Origin: Denitromonas sp.
Lineage (GTDB): Bacteria > Pseudomonadota > Gammaproteobacteria > Burkholderiales > Rhodocyclaceae
Direction of reading: 5' to 3'
DNA: 64,000 nt
Assembly: GCF_034676725.1 (NCBI RefSeq)
Contig: NZ_JAUCBR010000004.1
Coordinates: 3,686,001 to 3,750,000, forward strand
This document shows, in pieces, positions 27,781-36,795 of this stretch. The notes beneath the pieces are model-generated. The model was not told the DNA's origin, ran no database searches, and saw only the letters and a program-made list of their open reading frames with translations. Made by a program: the position numbers and the translations under genes. Each line of letters begins with the position of its first letter. Position 1 is the stretch's first letter.

Positions 27781-27907
27781 CGATTTCAAACCCCAACCGC
27801 CGGCGCAGCACTTTCTGAGTTCGGCGAGCCTGAACAGCATCCCGCTCGATCGGGTGGTGGAAGTCGAACAGCCGACCCGGCTGGAAGTGATCGGCGCGAC
27901 GGCCCGA
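27781..27907 (+). repeat. displaced fragment of the VasX C-terminal domain
   Basis: Copy of 26443-26569 located after the first immunity gene. It retains an open VasX frame for about 42 codons but has no start and is joined directly, in a different frame, to the orphan module that follows. It occupies most of the 27745-27947 gap. Confidence 0.85.
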
Positions 27908-27947
27908 CGCGTGGGCAAAGTATCGCGAGAAATTCGACGAACCGGCG

Positions 27948-29426
27948 ATGCTGGCTTGGAAGCAAGGGTTCGATGCCCGAATGCAGGCATTCGATGCACA
28001 GCGCATTGTGCCGCTTGCGCTGGCGCACTCAAAGTGGATGCGTGGCACCACCCTGGCCGCTGTGATGACCTGCCACTACGATGATCAGGACGTTGACAGC
28101 GGCCTGGCCTACGCGCTCAACATCGGCATGTGTATTGGCAGCACGCAGGACAAGGCCGCATGCTTCGACCTGTATGCCGACTGGCTCAATGGCTCGCCCG
28201 CCGACAGACGCAACCTCGTCCTGCGTGCGCTGGTACTCAACCAGCAGCGTACTGCCGAGCAGATCGACTCGGCGACCCAGGCCTCGCTCGACTGGCGAAG
28301 CCTGCCCTTCAACTCGATTGTCGATGCCTTTGCCAAGTCGACCGACAAAGTGCTCAAGGGGCAACCCGATGCGCTTGGCCGTGTGCTGGTGGCACCATTG
28401 CTCGGCCCCATCTCCAAACTGCTTGGCGAGGCGGTCGACGGCAAGCTGCGCCCCGCGATGGTGGCGCTGGGCCTGCATACCCAGCAAGCCTTCTTCACCG
28501 TCGAGGTGGTGGGCAGCAAGAAAATCTTTCGCGCCGCGCTTATCCGCATGCTGGCGAAGAACAGCGACCGACTGCCGAGCAGGAATAAGCTCCAGCGAGC
28601 AGTCGCAGCCGAACTGCGTCGCCTCGAAGCGAGCGGCGTGAATCTGGATGGCACGCAGAAAAAGCGCTTCGTACTCATGGTCGACCCGCTCATGGCCGAT
28701 TTGCCCCCCGGCGCCAGTGCACAAGAGCGCGCACAGGTCATGGCGGCACGCATTCGCACGCCCGATGATGTCGAAGCCCTGCGCTTTGCCCAATGGCAGC
28801 AGCGCGTTCGCAACCCATTGGCATCGGGAACGAAGGCTGCGGTACCCTATGCCGCCGCGCTGATCATGTCGGTGCTGCAATACAACACCATGATCAAACT
28901 GCTCGATGACTCAGGCAAGGCCATGGCGCATCAGAAGGTAGAAGCCGACGTCCGGATGGTCGCGGGCATCGCTGCCTTTGGAGGCGGTGTGGCGGAGACG
29001 GTGGGGATGGGCTTGAAAGCGATTGAGAGCCGAATGATTCATGCGTCTCGTGCGTTGGGGTTTGTAAGGGCGCTCGCCACGACTGGCGGCAAATTGCTGG
29101 GCATCGGTGGGGCGTTGATTATGGCGTTTTGGGATGGTAAGTCAGCGTTCTTGGCCACCCAAGAGAGGCAGTATGGGCTCGCTTGGCTCTATGGCGCCTC
29201 GGCCGCTTCTGGTGTATTTGCTGCAGCAGCTCTTTTGGTCGGCTGGACAGGTTGGGGTCTGTTTTTTGTGGGGCTTCTGATCGTTGTGTCGGTATTCATC
29301 GAACTATTCAAAGACAACAAGGTGCAGGACTGGATGGAGCGTTGCATTTGGGGAAAAGGGCCAGGGCCGCGGTATTCCGGTGTAGAGATGTCCATGCGCG
29401 AGCTGGATGTAGCGCTGCAGGGCTAA
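27948..29426 (+). CDS. orphan VasX-like module lacking the secretion N-terminus
   Basis: A 492-residue frame resembling the middle and pore-forming parts of VasX-type effectors: long soluble helices (MLAWKQGFDARMQAFDAQ at the start) and late hydrophobic segments (AASGVFAAAALLVGWTGWGL and GLLIVVSVFIELF). It ends with QDWMERCIWGKGPG, matching LEIWLSRCYYRD of the intact effector, after which the intact one has ~150 more residues. The CxxC VasX N-terminal region is absent. Coding character extends upstream of the ATG (AWAKYREKFDEPA) until a stop at 27888, showing that it is a truncated gene joined to the repeat fragment. No ribosome-binding site is evident. Confidence 0.7.
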   Translation: MLAWKQGFDARMQAFDAQRIVPLALAHSKWMRGTTLAAVMTCHYDDQDVDSGLAYALNIGMCIGSTQDKAACFDLYADWLNGSPADRRNLVLRALVLNQQRTAEQIDSATQASLDWRSLPFNSIVDAFAKSTDKVLKGQPDALGRVLVAPLLGPISKLLGEAVDGKLRPAMVALGLHTQQAFFTVEVVGSKKIFRAALIRMLAKNSDRLPSRNKLQRAVAAELRRLEASGVNLDGTQKKRFVLMVDPLMADLPPGASAQERAQVMAARIRTPDDVEALRFAQWQQRVRNPLASGTKAAVPYAAALIMSVLQYNTMIKLLDDSGKAMAHQKVEADVRMVAGIAAFGGGVAETVGMGLKAIESRMIHASRALGFVRALATTGGKLLGIGGALIMAFWDGKSAFLATQERQYGLAWLYGASAASGVFAAAALLVGWTGWGLFFVGLLIVVSVFIELFKDNKVQDWMERCIWGKGPGPRYSGVEMSMRELDVALQG

Positions 29427-29430
29427 GCCA

Positions 29431-30357
29431 ATGGAATACACTGGCCTCATCCGGAAATATCCGGTCAACCGATTCCTGACGGATCAGGAGCGCGAACGTC
29501 AGCTTCGGCGGGGCGAGCGGCTGGATGTGGAGCCGGCTTACCAATTGAGCACCATTCGGATGAACTCTACGTTTGTCGAGTTGGTGGACAAGTTTTTCGA
29601 GTGGAAAGGGTTTTTGACGGCTTTTGCGATTGTTATCGCGGTGATGTTCGTGGCTGGCCTCTCCGCGATGGGTGTCTCGTCAATAATCGACGGTAGCATC
29701 CATGAGTTCTGGCCGCATCTGATCGGGATGTTTTTGGTGCTGGTTGTTCCGATTCTGTTCGTGGCGCTGTGGATGTTCAGAAAAGACGCCTGTGCCTACA
29801 CCCATTACCCGATCCGCCTGAACCGTAAGACGCGGATGGTGCATGTGTTCCGGGCCAATGGAACCGTGTTGTCGGTGCCGTGGGACGACGTATTTTTCTG
29901 CATCGGCAGTTTGCCGCAGTACAACTGGGAGATTCAGGGGCATGTACTGAATGCCGATGGCAAGACAGTGCGAGAGACCTTTGCTTTTCCGCAGATCGCT
30001 GCTGGTCGGTCGGAGAGCGAACTGCTCAAACACTACTGGGAGTTCGTCCGCCGCTACATGGAAGATGAAAATCTGGCGCCGATTCATGCCCATGCGCAGT
30101 ACGTGCTGCCAATTTCAGACAAACGCGAATCGTTTCGGATGGGATGGGAGCGCAGGCGTTATCTCGTTGGCTCGGTTCCGTTTCCCCTGCAGTGGTTGAT
30201 GCTGGCGATCTATGTCATTACCTATCCAGGTCGGTGGATCGCCATGCGGACGAGCATGCTGCCGAAGTGGCCGGAAGAAATCGAAGCGACTTGCCGTGTC
30301 GAGGCGGGAGATCCATTTGTGCGCGATGCGCGGGACAACCCGGTAGGGTTGCGCTGA
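29431..30357 (+). CDS. second DUF6708-like membrane protein, probable immunity
   Basis: A 308-residue paralogue of the protein at 26719-27744. Two hydrophobic segments (about residues 53-75 LTAFAIVIAVMFVAGLSAMG and 93-113 LIGMFLVLVVPILFVALWMF) are followed by a domain with RLNRKTRMVHVFRANG and a terminal LPKWPEEIEA motif shared with the first copy. It starts 4 bp after the orphan VasX module, so the effector-immunity pairing is retained even though the effector is truncated. Keeping immunity to a lost or foreign effector is common in such islands. Confidence 0.65.
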   Translation: MEYTGLIRKYPVNRFLTDQERERQLRRGERLDVEPAYQLSTIRMNSTFVELVDKFFEWKGFLTAFAIVIAVMFVAGLSAMGVSSIIDGSIHEFWPHLIGMFLVLVVPILFVALWMFRKDACAYTHYPIRLNRKTRMVHVFRANGTVLSVPWDDVFFCIGSLPQYNWEIQGHVLNADGKTVRETFAFPQIAAGRSESELLKHYWEFVRRYMEDENLAPIHAHAQYVLPISDKRESFRMGWERRRYLVGSVPFPLQWLMLAIYVITYPGRWIAMRTSMLPKWPEEIEATCRVEAGDPFVRDARDNPVGLR

Positions 30358-30390
30358 GCGCGGGCTCGCCATTCACCCTGATGTCATCGG

Positions 30391-30902
30391 ATGAATGATC
30401 AGCATCAAGTCATACGGTTGGCTCGGACCCTGACCGACCTGGAGCACGGATACGTACGGTCGCATCTCTAAAAGCAGATTATCGGTCGGTGCTTCGGGAT
30501 CGCGACGGGGTTGGTCTTGATGGTAATGGCTCCCCCTGTTGCCGATCAGCCTTCTTTCGGAGGCGCCGAGCATCGACGGCGTCATTGCGCTGTTCATGTG
30601 GCTGTTTGCCGCAGGCGGCCTGATTGGCGGTTGGTGGATCACGAAGTCCATGGCGATGCGAATATGCCAATATCGACCGCGACATCCATGTCGTACGAGG
30701 CCTCCTGCACGAACTTAGAACGCGAGTCGGGGGCATGTCGGTCAGCAAATATTGAATAGGCGACGTCGAGGTCATTGGGCCGCCCGGTTCGGATTCGATT
30801 CACGCGCGATATGTGGAAAAGCCCTTCGAGCTTCAGGTGGCTTTGGTGACACGCTCGAACCGATTCGATTTGACCCCTCATGAGGAAAAGCTCAAAGGAT
30901 AG
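30391..30902 (+). pseudogene. decayed small membrane-protein gene
   Basis: Protein-like sequence is spread over frames. MNDQHQVIRLARTLTDLEHG begins at 30391 and reaches an in-frame TAA, continuing with a hydrophobic IIGRCFGIATGLVLMVMAPP. A second frame holds VIALFMWLFAAGGLIGGWWI, and a third holds ANIDRDIHVVRGLLHELRT, a TGA, then KPFELQVALVTRSNRFDL to a stop at 30902. This looks like a roughly 170-residue, two-helix membrane protein broken by two stops and at least two frameshifts. Family unknown. The remaining 30903-31003 shows no gene. Confidence 0.5.
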
Positions 30903-31003
30903 CGAGGTACTGCAACCCTAATCGGGATTTCAGTCAGCGGATGGAGGTGGGACCGGGCTGCGGTCATGGATCCGAGCTTGTCTTGGCGGTATGATGCTGG
31001 AGC

Positions 31004-31771
31004 ATGACAAATAGCTATTCATCTGCACTCGATGCCGAACAGGTTCACGTCAGCTTCGGCCGTATCGAATGGGCGCTGCAGGCGCTGATTGTGCTGAGCC
31101 TGGCGGCTTTCGCACTGGAGACCTTGCCAGACCTGTCGCCAGTGCAGTTGCTGGCGCTACAAGGCTTTGAAGTGTTTGCGACCGTGGTGTTCACAGTCGA
31201 GTATGTGGCGCGCGTCTGGCTGACACGGCCGTGGCGGCGTTATGTGTTCAGCTTCTACGGCCTGATCGACATCCTGGCAATTGCGCCGTTCTATCTGTCG
31301 CTGGGTGTCGGGAGCGAGTCGCTGCGGTCACTCCGCCTGTTGCGACTGTTTCGCATTTTCAAGCTGGCGCGCTACAACGTGGCGATGTTGCGTTTCTATC
31401 GTGCCTTGGTGATCGCGCGCGAGGAACTGGTCCTGTTCGGGGTAATGGCACTGATTCTGCTGTATCTGGCAGGCGTCGGGGTGTATCAGTTTGAGCATGT
31501 TGCGCAGCCCGAGGCATTCCGTTCGGTGTTCGATGGCTTGTGGTGGGCGCTGTGCACGCTGACCACGGTGGGCTATGGCGATGTGTACCCGGTCACGGCG
31601 GGCGGCAAGCTATTCACCTTTGGGATTCTGGTGGTCGGCCTGGGGGTGATCGCCGTGCCGGTCGGGCTGGTGGCGTCGGCATTGACGCTGGCGCGCGAGG
31701 AGATCGAACGCGCAGCGCGTGGCGCGACGGGAGATGCGTTCACCGCCCGTGGTGTGAAAGAACCTCGCTGA
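31004..31771 (+). CDS. voltage-gated potassium channel, Kv type
   Basis: A 255-residue six-helix ion channel subunit. The S4 voltage sensor has basic residues every third position (SLRSLRLLRLFRIFKLARY, about residues 106-124). The pore loop carries TLTTVGYGD (about 185-193), the K+ selectivity filter. It resembles the KvAP/Kch-like single-module channels without an RCK domain. It is not part of the T6SS island and shares a terminator region with the convergent tRNA gene. Confidence 0.9.
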   Translation: MTNSYSSALDAEQVHVSFGRIEWALQALIVLSLAAFALETLPDLSPVQLLALQGFEVFATVVFTVEYVARVWLTRPWRRYVFSFYGLIDILAIAPFYLSLGVGSESLRSLRLLRLFRIFKLARYNVAMLRFYRALVIAREELVLFGVMALILLYLAGVGVYQFEHVAQPEAFRSVFDGLWWALCTLTTVGYGDVYPVTAGGKLFTFGILVVGLGVIAVPVGLVASALTLAREEIERAARGATGDAFTARGVKEPR

Positions 31772-31792
31772 ACGGCCAAGGCGTAGCCAGAA

Positions 31793-31818
31793 AACAAAAA
31801 AGCCCGCGTTGGCGGGCT
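31793..31818 (-). terminator. rho-independent terminator of the tRNA-Val transcript
   Basis: On the minus strand the hairpin AGCCCGCCAACGCGGGCT (31818-31801) is followed by a T-rich run (plus-strand A tract 31793-31800). It lies 10 nt after the tRNA 3' end and also faces the K+ channel gene. Confidence 0.85.
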
Positions 31819-31828
31819 GTCTTGCGAG

Positions 31829-31903
31829 TGGTGGGCGGTACTGGGATCGAACCAGTGACCCCTGCCGTGTGAAGGCAGTGCTCTACCGCTGAGCTAACCG
31901 CCC
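31829..31903 (-). tRNA. tRNA-Val (CAC anticodon)
   Basis: A 75-nt cloverleaf with an encoded CCA end. It has acceptor stem GGGCGGT/ACCGCCC, D arm GCTC/GAGC, anticodon stem CTGCC/GGCAG enclosing the loop TTCACAC (anticodon CAC, reads GUG), and T arm ACTGG-TTCGATC-CCAGT. Confidence 0.96.
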
Positions 31904-32015
31904 ACTCGAGAAGAGCGCGCATTTTAGGCGGCGTTTTGGCAGACGTCAACTCACCTGTGTGCTTTCCGATTTGACGTAGAATACGGCCTCGATTTTTTTC
32001 TGCGCTGATCTGCCC

Positions 32016-33413
32016 ATGGCCTCCCCAGTTCGTACCCGTTTTGCACCGAGCCCGACCGGTTTCCTTCACATTGGCGGTGCGCGTACTGCCTTGTTTTCGT
32101 GGGCGTTTGCCCGGCATCACGGCGGCCAGTTCGTGCTGCGCATCGAGGACACCGACCTGGAGCGTTCGACGCCGGAGGCGGTTCAGGCGATTCTCGACGG
32201 CATGAAATGGCTGGCGCTGGAGTGGGATGAGGGGCCGTTCTACCAGATGCAGCGCATGGACCGCTACCGCGAGGTGGTGGCCGAGTTGCTGGACAAGGGC
32301 CTGGCGTACAAGTGCTATGCCAGCCCGGCGGAGCTGGACGAGATGCGCGAGGCGCAGCGTGCCCGCGGCGAGAAGCCGCGCTACGACGGCCGCTGGCGCC
32401 CGGCGCCGGGCAAGACCCTGCCGACGCCACCGGCGGGCGTCGATCCGGTGATCCGCTTCTGCAACCCGACCGAGGGCACGGTGGCCTGGGACGACCTGGT
32501 CAAGGGCCGGATCGAGATCGCCAACGCGGAGATGGATGACCTGATCATCGCGCGCCCGGACGGCACGCCGACCTACAATTTCTGCGTGGTGGTGGACGAC
32601 TGGGACATGAAGATCACCCATGTCATTCGCGGTGACGACCATGTGAACAACACCCCGCGCCAGATCAACATCCTGCGCGCGCTGGGCGCCGAGGTGCCGG
32701 CCTACGCGCACCTGTCGATGATCCTGGGCGACGACGGCCAGAAGCTCTCCAAGCGCCACGGTGCGGTGAGCGTGATGCAGTACCACGAGGATGGCTACCT
32801 GACCGAAGCGGTGATCAACTATCTGGCCCGGCTGGGCTGGAGCCACGGCAACGACGAGGTGTTCTCGCGCGAGCAACTGGTGGACTGGTTCGACCTCGAC
32901 CACATCACGCCATCGGCCGCGCAGTTCAATACCGAGAAGCTTAACTGGCTCAACGCGCATTACATCAAGGCCACCGACGACAAGGTGCTGGCCGCTGACA
33001 CGGCCAGCCGCCTGGCGCGTCGCCAGGTCAATCCGGAGAACGGCCCTGCGCTCGATACCCTGGTGGCGCTGTACAAGGAGCGGGTGTCGACGCTGAACGA
33101 ACTGGCCGATGCGGTCGAGGCGTTCTACATCGACGTGCGCCCGTCCGACGAATTGCTGATGCAGCACCTGAGCGATGCGGCACGCGCGGCGCTGGCTGAG
33201 CTTGCCGGCGCGTTTGAGCAGTGCGAGTGGCAGCGCGAGGCAATCAGTGCCGCGATCAAGGCGACGATGAAAGCGCACGGGCTGAAGATGCCGCAGGTGG
33301 CGATTCCGTTGCGCGTGTTGCTGGTCGGCCAGCCGCAGACGCCGGCGATCGACGCGGTGGTCGAAGCCATGGGGCGAGACACGGTGCTGGCGCGGATGCG
33401 GCGCTACCTGTAA
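32016..33413 (+). CDS. gltX: glutamyl-tRNA synthetase
   Basis: A 465-residue class I synthetase that charges tRNA-Glu. The HIGH motif appears as PTGFLHIGGARTALF (about residues 11-25) and the KMSKS motif as KLSKRHG (about 244-250). The C-terminal anticodon-binding helical domain is complete. Typical length for bacterial GluRS and far longer than the GluQ paralogue. Confidence 0.98.
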   Translation: MASPVRTRFAPSPTGFLHIGGARTALFSWAFARHHGGQFVLRIEDTDLERSTPEAVQAILDGMKWLALEWDEGPFYQMQRMDRYREVVAELLDKGLAYKCYASPAELDEMREAQRARGEKPRYDGRWRPAPGKTLPTPPAGVDPVIRFCNPTEGTVAWDDLVKGRIEIANAEMDDLIIARPDGTPTYNFCVVVDDWDMKITHVIRGDDHVNNTPRQINILRALGAEVPAYAHLSMILGDDGQKLSKRHGAVSVMQYHEDGYLTEAVINYLARLGWSHGNDEVFSREQLVDWFDLDHITPSAAQFNTEKLNWLNAHYIKATDDKVLAADTASRLARRQVNPENGPALDTLVALYKERVSTLNELADAVEAFYIDVRPSDELLMQHLSDAARAALAELAGAFEQCEWQREAISAAIKATMKAHGLKMPQVAIPLRVLLVGQPQTPAIDAVVEAMGRDTVLARMRRYL

Positions 33414-33429
33414 GCGCGCGATGACACCA

Positions 33430-33451
33430 CCCCGCCACGGCGGGGTTTTTT
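33430..33451 (+). terminator. rho-independent terminator of gltX
   Basis: Hairpin CCCCGCCACGGCGGGG followed by six T residues, 16 bp after the gltX stop. The T run overlaps the stop codon of the convergent gene that ends at 33450. Confidence 0.9.
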
Positions 33452-34010
33452 ATTGCTCGGACTGGTTCGGAGCGGGCGCGTCGTCGATTTCGATCCAGTA
33501 GCTCTGCTTGTGGCCCAGCGCCTCGAAGCGTGCCCGTTCGCTGTCGGCCTGTGCCTGGGTGAGGCGGCGCGCCATGACGAAGCGGTTGCCGTTGTCGTCG
33601 AGCCGGCAAAGACGCCAGGCTGGCCGGCGGGCGCAGCGTTCGAGTGCCGCCGCGACCGGGTCGCCAAGCCGAAAGCCGGCCTGACGCGCGAGTGCGTTCA
33701 GATGCGACAGCCGGCCGCTGCGCCAGCTATCGAGTCCGTCGCCGATGTGTGCGGTGTCGTGGCCGACAGTGGCCGCGATGATGCCAGCGGCCTCCAGGCG
33801 CGACAGTGCAGCGATCCCGGCCGCTTGCTTGCCGACGCCGGCGTCATTGAAAACGACGATTCGCGGTGGGTGCGCCAGCGCGTACTCGGCGGCGCTGTGC
33901 CCGCCGTGTGAGCCGCAGACAATGATCTGGCCGCGGTCCTCGGGGCGCAGTTCGGCAATCGAATCGAGCACCCAGACCCGGTAAGTGTTCTGGTCGATGT
34001 GTTGTCGCAT
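33450..34010 (-). CDS. hypothetical protein, 186 aa
   Basis: I do not recognise a named family. It has a central alpha/beta-looking part with GQIIVCGSHGGHSAAEYAL (about residues 27-45) and RIVVFNDAGVGKQAAGIAAL (about 50-69), suggesting a nucleotide- or phosphate-binding fold, and a C-terminal part ending SYWIEIDDAPAPNQSEQ. No signal peptide or membrane segment. Convergent with gltX and 38 bp downstream of the glycine-zipper protein gene. Confidence 0.75.
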   Translation of the reverse strand: MRQHIDQNTYRVWVLDSIAELRPEDRGQIIVCGSHGGHSAAEYALAHPPRIVVFNDAGVGKQAAGIAALSRLEAAGIIAATVGHDTAHIGDGLDSWRSGRLSHLNALARQAGFRLGDPVAAALERCARRPAWRLCRLDDNGNRFVMARRLTQAQADSERARFEALGHKQSYWIEIDDAPAPNQSEQ

Positions 34011-34048
34011 GCCGCCGATTGTGGCCGATTCCCGCCCGTGCGTCTGCG

Positions 34049-34783
34049 TTAGAAGTCTGCGCTGCCGGCGCTGGCCAGGCGCCCCCCCTCAACGCGCACC
34101 GTGTCGCCCGGTTGCCAGGATGGCGGCTGGTCCTGATCGATGGTGCGGATACTGCCGTCGTTCATGCGCACAGTGATGCGGTAGCGGGTGGTCGGGGTCA
34201 TGTTGCGCTCGACGTTATGGCCTGCGACGCCGCCGATTACCGCGCCGGCAATGGTGGCCAGATCCTTGCCGCTGCCTTTGCCTACCTGGTTGCCCAGCAA
34301 ACCGCCCACCACACCGCCGGCAATGGCGCCGACGCCGCTGCCCTTGCCACGGCGATCGAGTGTTTCGACCTGCGTGACAACGCCGCAATCCGGGCAATAC
34401 CGCGCGACCGGCTGGACCACCGGGGCCGGCTGCGGCCGCGGGGCCTGCACAACGATCGGCGCACGGGCCGGGGCCGGTGCGGGCTTGGGGCTGGCCGCCG
34501 CGGGTGCCACGGGGGCGGGGGTGGCCTCCTGGCGGCGATTGGCTTCCGGCGCTGCGGGCACGATTGCCGTCGACGCCGGGGCGACATCGGCGGGGGTGAG
34601 CACCGCTACGGGCGCAGTTTCGCTGGCCGGTTGATCGCCTGTTGCCGGGGATGCCAGCAGATCGGGCTTGATCGCGGCGTCGGAGCCGGGGAGCCAGCCC
34701 ATGAAGGCCGCGGTGCCGGTCACGCAGAAGGCGATGACGGCGGCAGCCGTCAGCCATTGAACGGGGTGAAGTGATTTGCGCAT
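34049..34783 (-). CDS. glycine-zipper 2TM envelope protein
   Basis: A 244-residue protein with one N-terminal membrane anchor (about residues 8-30), a long Pro/Ala-rich linker and a C-terminal Rick_17kDa/glycine-zipper segment (GVGAIAGGVVGGLLGNQVG and IAGAVIGGVAGHNVE), then a short beta region ending ASAGSADF. Such proteins (SlyB/YmgG-like) associate with the cell envelope; specific role unknown. The ATG at 34783 is preferred over 34816, as it begins just before the anchor helix. Confidence 0.8.
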   Translation of the reverse strand: MRKSLHPVQWLTAAAVIAFCVTGTAAFMGWLPGSDAAIKPDLLASPATGDQPASETAPVAVLTPADVAPASTAIVPAAPEANRRQEATPAPVAPAAASPKPAPAPARAPIVVQAPRPQPAPVVQPVARYCPDCGVVTQVETLDRRGKGSGVGAIAGGVVGGLLGNQVGKGSGKDLATIAGAVIGGVAGHNVERNMTPTTRYRITVRMNDGSIRTIDQDQPPSWQPGDTVRVEGGRLASAGSADF

Positions 34784-34875
34784 GGAAGTGGTCCCGCCGT
34801 TGGAAGTCATGCGCATTTAACGCGAGGCCACCGCCTGGCGAGGACCGCCGAAAGAAAGCCTTACAAAAGGCCGAT

Positions 34876-36795
34876 TCAGCCGTCGCTGGAAAAGCGGTCG
34901 CGCCGTGCGCGCCGGAGCACGAAGCGGCCAGGATCGATGGCATCGACCAGGTCACGCTCGAGCGGCAGCGGGTCGCCGTCGAGCTGACTGGCCAGGGTCT
35001 CGGCGACGATGGCCGACCACACCAGGCCGCGTGCGCCAAAGCCGGAGATGGCGTACAGGCCGGGCTCACGCGCGACCTGATCCAGTGTGGCGTCCGGCGG
35101 ATAGGTGCCTGGGGCGGCGATGGCCCCGACCATGGGCAAGCGGTCTGGCGAGGCGGGGCGGAAACCGACGCGGCCGGCCATGGGTGTGTCGCCAAGCGTC
35201 TGGCTGAAACCGGGCAGGATGAAATCGAGCTTGGCGAGGTTGTCGGCGTGTTCGCTCTCGCGCAGGGCGGGGTCGTCGTCATCGACCAGGAAGGTGGCGC
35301 CGGCGCAGCGCACGCCGTCGATGGCCGGGCTCACGTAGCCGAGGCGGCACACCACGATGTCGGGCGCGCTGCCCTCGGCCGCGGGCACGTGACTGACCTG
35401 GCCGCGGGCGGCGCGCACCGGGAGCGTACCCGCCAATGCAAAGTGCCGGATGTCGGCCCCGTTGGCGAGGATGACGCAGGTGCTTTCGGCAACGATGTCG
35501 CCATGTTGATCGCGCACCTGCCAGAGGTCGTCGAGGCGATCCAGCCCGCAGACCGACACCCCGTAGTGCACGCTCAGGCCGTCGCCGGCGGCGGCGATGT
35601 TGGCCGCGCAAAGGCTGGGTGGCTGGACCCAGCCGCTGCCGGGGAACCACCAGCCGCCCACCGCCAGCGGCCAGCCGGCCAGCGCGCTGGCTTCTGCCTG
35701 ATCGACCTGACGGAGGAAGTCGGCCGGTGGCTGCTGGCTGTCGACCACCTCACGCTGGCGGACTTCGTGTTGCGGGTCGCGCGCCAGGTGCAGCACGCCG
35801 GTAGGCGCCCAGCGCACGGCATGGCCTGCGGCGCCGAGGGCGTTCAGATGGCGGATGCCGGCCAGCGTGCCGGCGCGGGTGAGGCGGGCGAGGCGGTTGT
35901 CGTCAAGGCTGGGCAGGGGGCGCAAGACGCCGGCCAGGTTGCCCGAGGCGCCCTGGCCAGGGCCGGCGGCCGCGTCGAGCAACTGGACCTGCCAGCCGCG
36001 CTTGACCAGGCGATGGGCCAGCGAGGTGCCGGCAAGTCCGGCGCCAATGATGATGGCCTCGCGCCCGTGCGGGCGGTGGATCTTTTCGGGCGCGCCGGCG
36101 ATGTGGCCGCGCAGCATCTCGCTCTTGCCGGTAAAGCCACGGACCTTGTCGATGCGGAAGCGGGCGTACTCCAGGTGCTGGCGCACTTCGCGGGAGACCG
36201 ACCAGGTGGCCAGCGTGGCGACCGGTGCGGCCAGTGCAGCGAGCTGGTGGCACACTCGGGCCGACCACAAGTCCGGGTTGCGGGCGGGGGAGAACCCGTC
36301 GAGATAGAACGCGTCCACCCGGGCATCGAGCTTGGCGAGGGCTTCGCTCGCGTCGCCAAACACCAGCGTCAGCGCCACGCGGCCGTCTTCGAGCCACAGG
36401 CGATGGTGGCCGGGCGTCAGTGTGGGCCATTGCGCACACAGGCGGGCCGACAGCGTGGCCAGCTCGGGCCAGCGGCGGTGTGCCACGGCCAGATCGCTGG
36501 CGCTGAACGGGTGCTTCTCGATCGAGATGAAATGCAGCCGGTCGCAGCGTTTCGGGTCCTCGCGCCAGGCGGCCCAGGTGGCGAGAAAGTTCAGCCCCAG
36601 GCCGAAGCCGGTTTCCAGAATGACGAAGCGCGACTTGCGCTGCCAGCGGTGCGGGAGCTGGTTGCCTTCGAGGAAGACATGGCGGCTCTGGCCCAACGCG
36701 CCGTGCTGGGTGTGATAGACATCGCCAAAGCGCGCCGAGTACGGGGTGCCATCCGCCGTGGAGTCCAGCTGCGCGGGCTCGATCCGCTCGTACAT
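34876..36795 (-). CDS. mnmC: bifunctional tRNA 5-methylaminomethyl-2-thiouridine enzyme MnmC
   Basis: A 639-residue fusion protein that completes mnm5s2U34 in tRNAs. The N-terminal half is the SAM-dependent methyltransferase (LETGFGLGLNFLATW, about residues 60-74), and the C-terminal half is the FAD-dependent oxidoreductase that removes the carboxymethyl group (GAGLAGTSLAHRL nucleotide-binding motif, about residue 255 on). Start at 36795 (MYERIEPAQLDS); the open frame upstream is antisense-like and inside the preceding gene. Its ATG shares one base with the stop of that gene (TGATG). Confidence 0.96.
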   Translation of the reverse strand: MYERIEPAQLDSTADGTPYSARFGDVYHTQHGALGQSRHVFLEGNQLPHRWQRKSRFVILETGFGLGLNFLATWAAWREDPKRCDRLHFISIEKHPFSASDLAVAHRRWPELATLSARLCAQWPTLTPGHHRLWLEDGRVALTLVFGDASEALAKLDARVDAFYLDGFSPARNPDLWSARVCHQLAALAAPVATLATWSVSREVRQHLEYARFRIDKVRGFTGKSEMLRGHIAGAPEKIHRPHGREAIIIGAGLAGTSLAHRLVKRGWQVQLLDAAAGPGQGASGNLAGVLRPLPSLDDNRLARLTRAGTLAGIRHLNALGAAGHAVRWAPTGVLHLARDPQHEVRQREVVDSQQPPADFLRQVDQAEASALAGWPLAVGGWWFPGSGWVQPPSLCAANIAAAGDGLSVHYGVSVCGLDRLDDLWQVRDQHGDIVAESTCVILANGADIRHFALAGTLPVRAARGQVSHVPAAEGSAPDIVVCRLGYVSPAIDGVRCAGATFLVDDDDPALRESEHADNLAKLDFILPGFSQTLGDTPMAGRVGFRPASPDRLPMVGAIAAPGTYPPDATLDQVAREPGLYAISGFGARGLVWSAIVAETLASQLDGDPLPLERDLVDAIDPGRFVLRRARRDRFSSDG

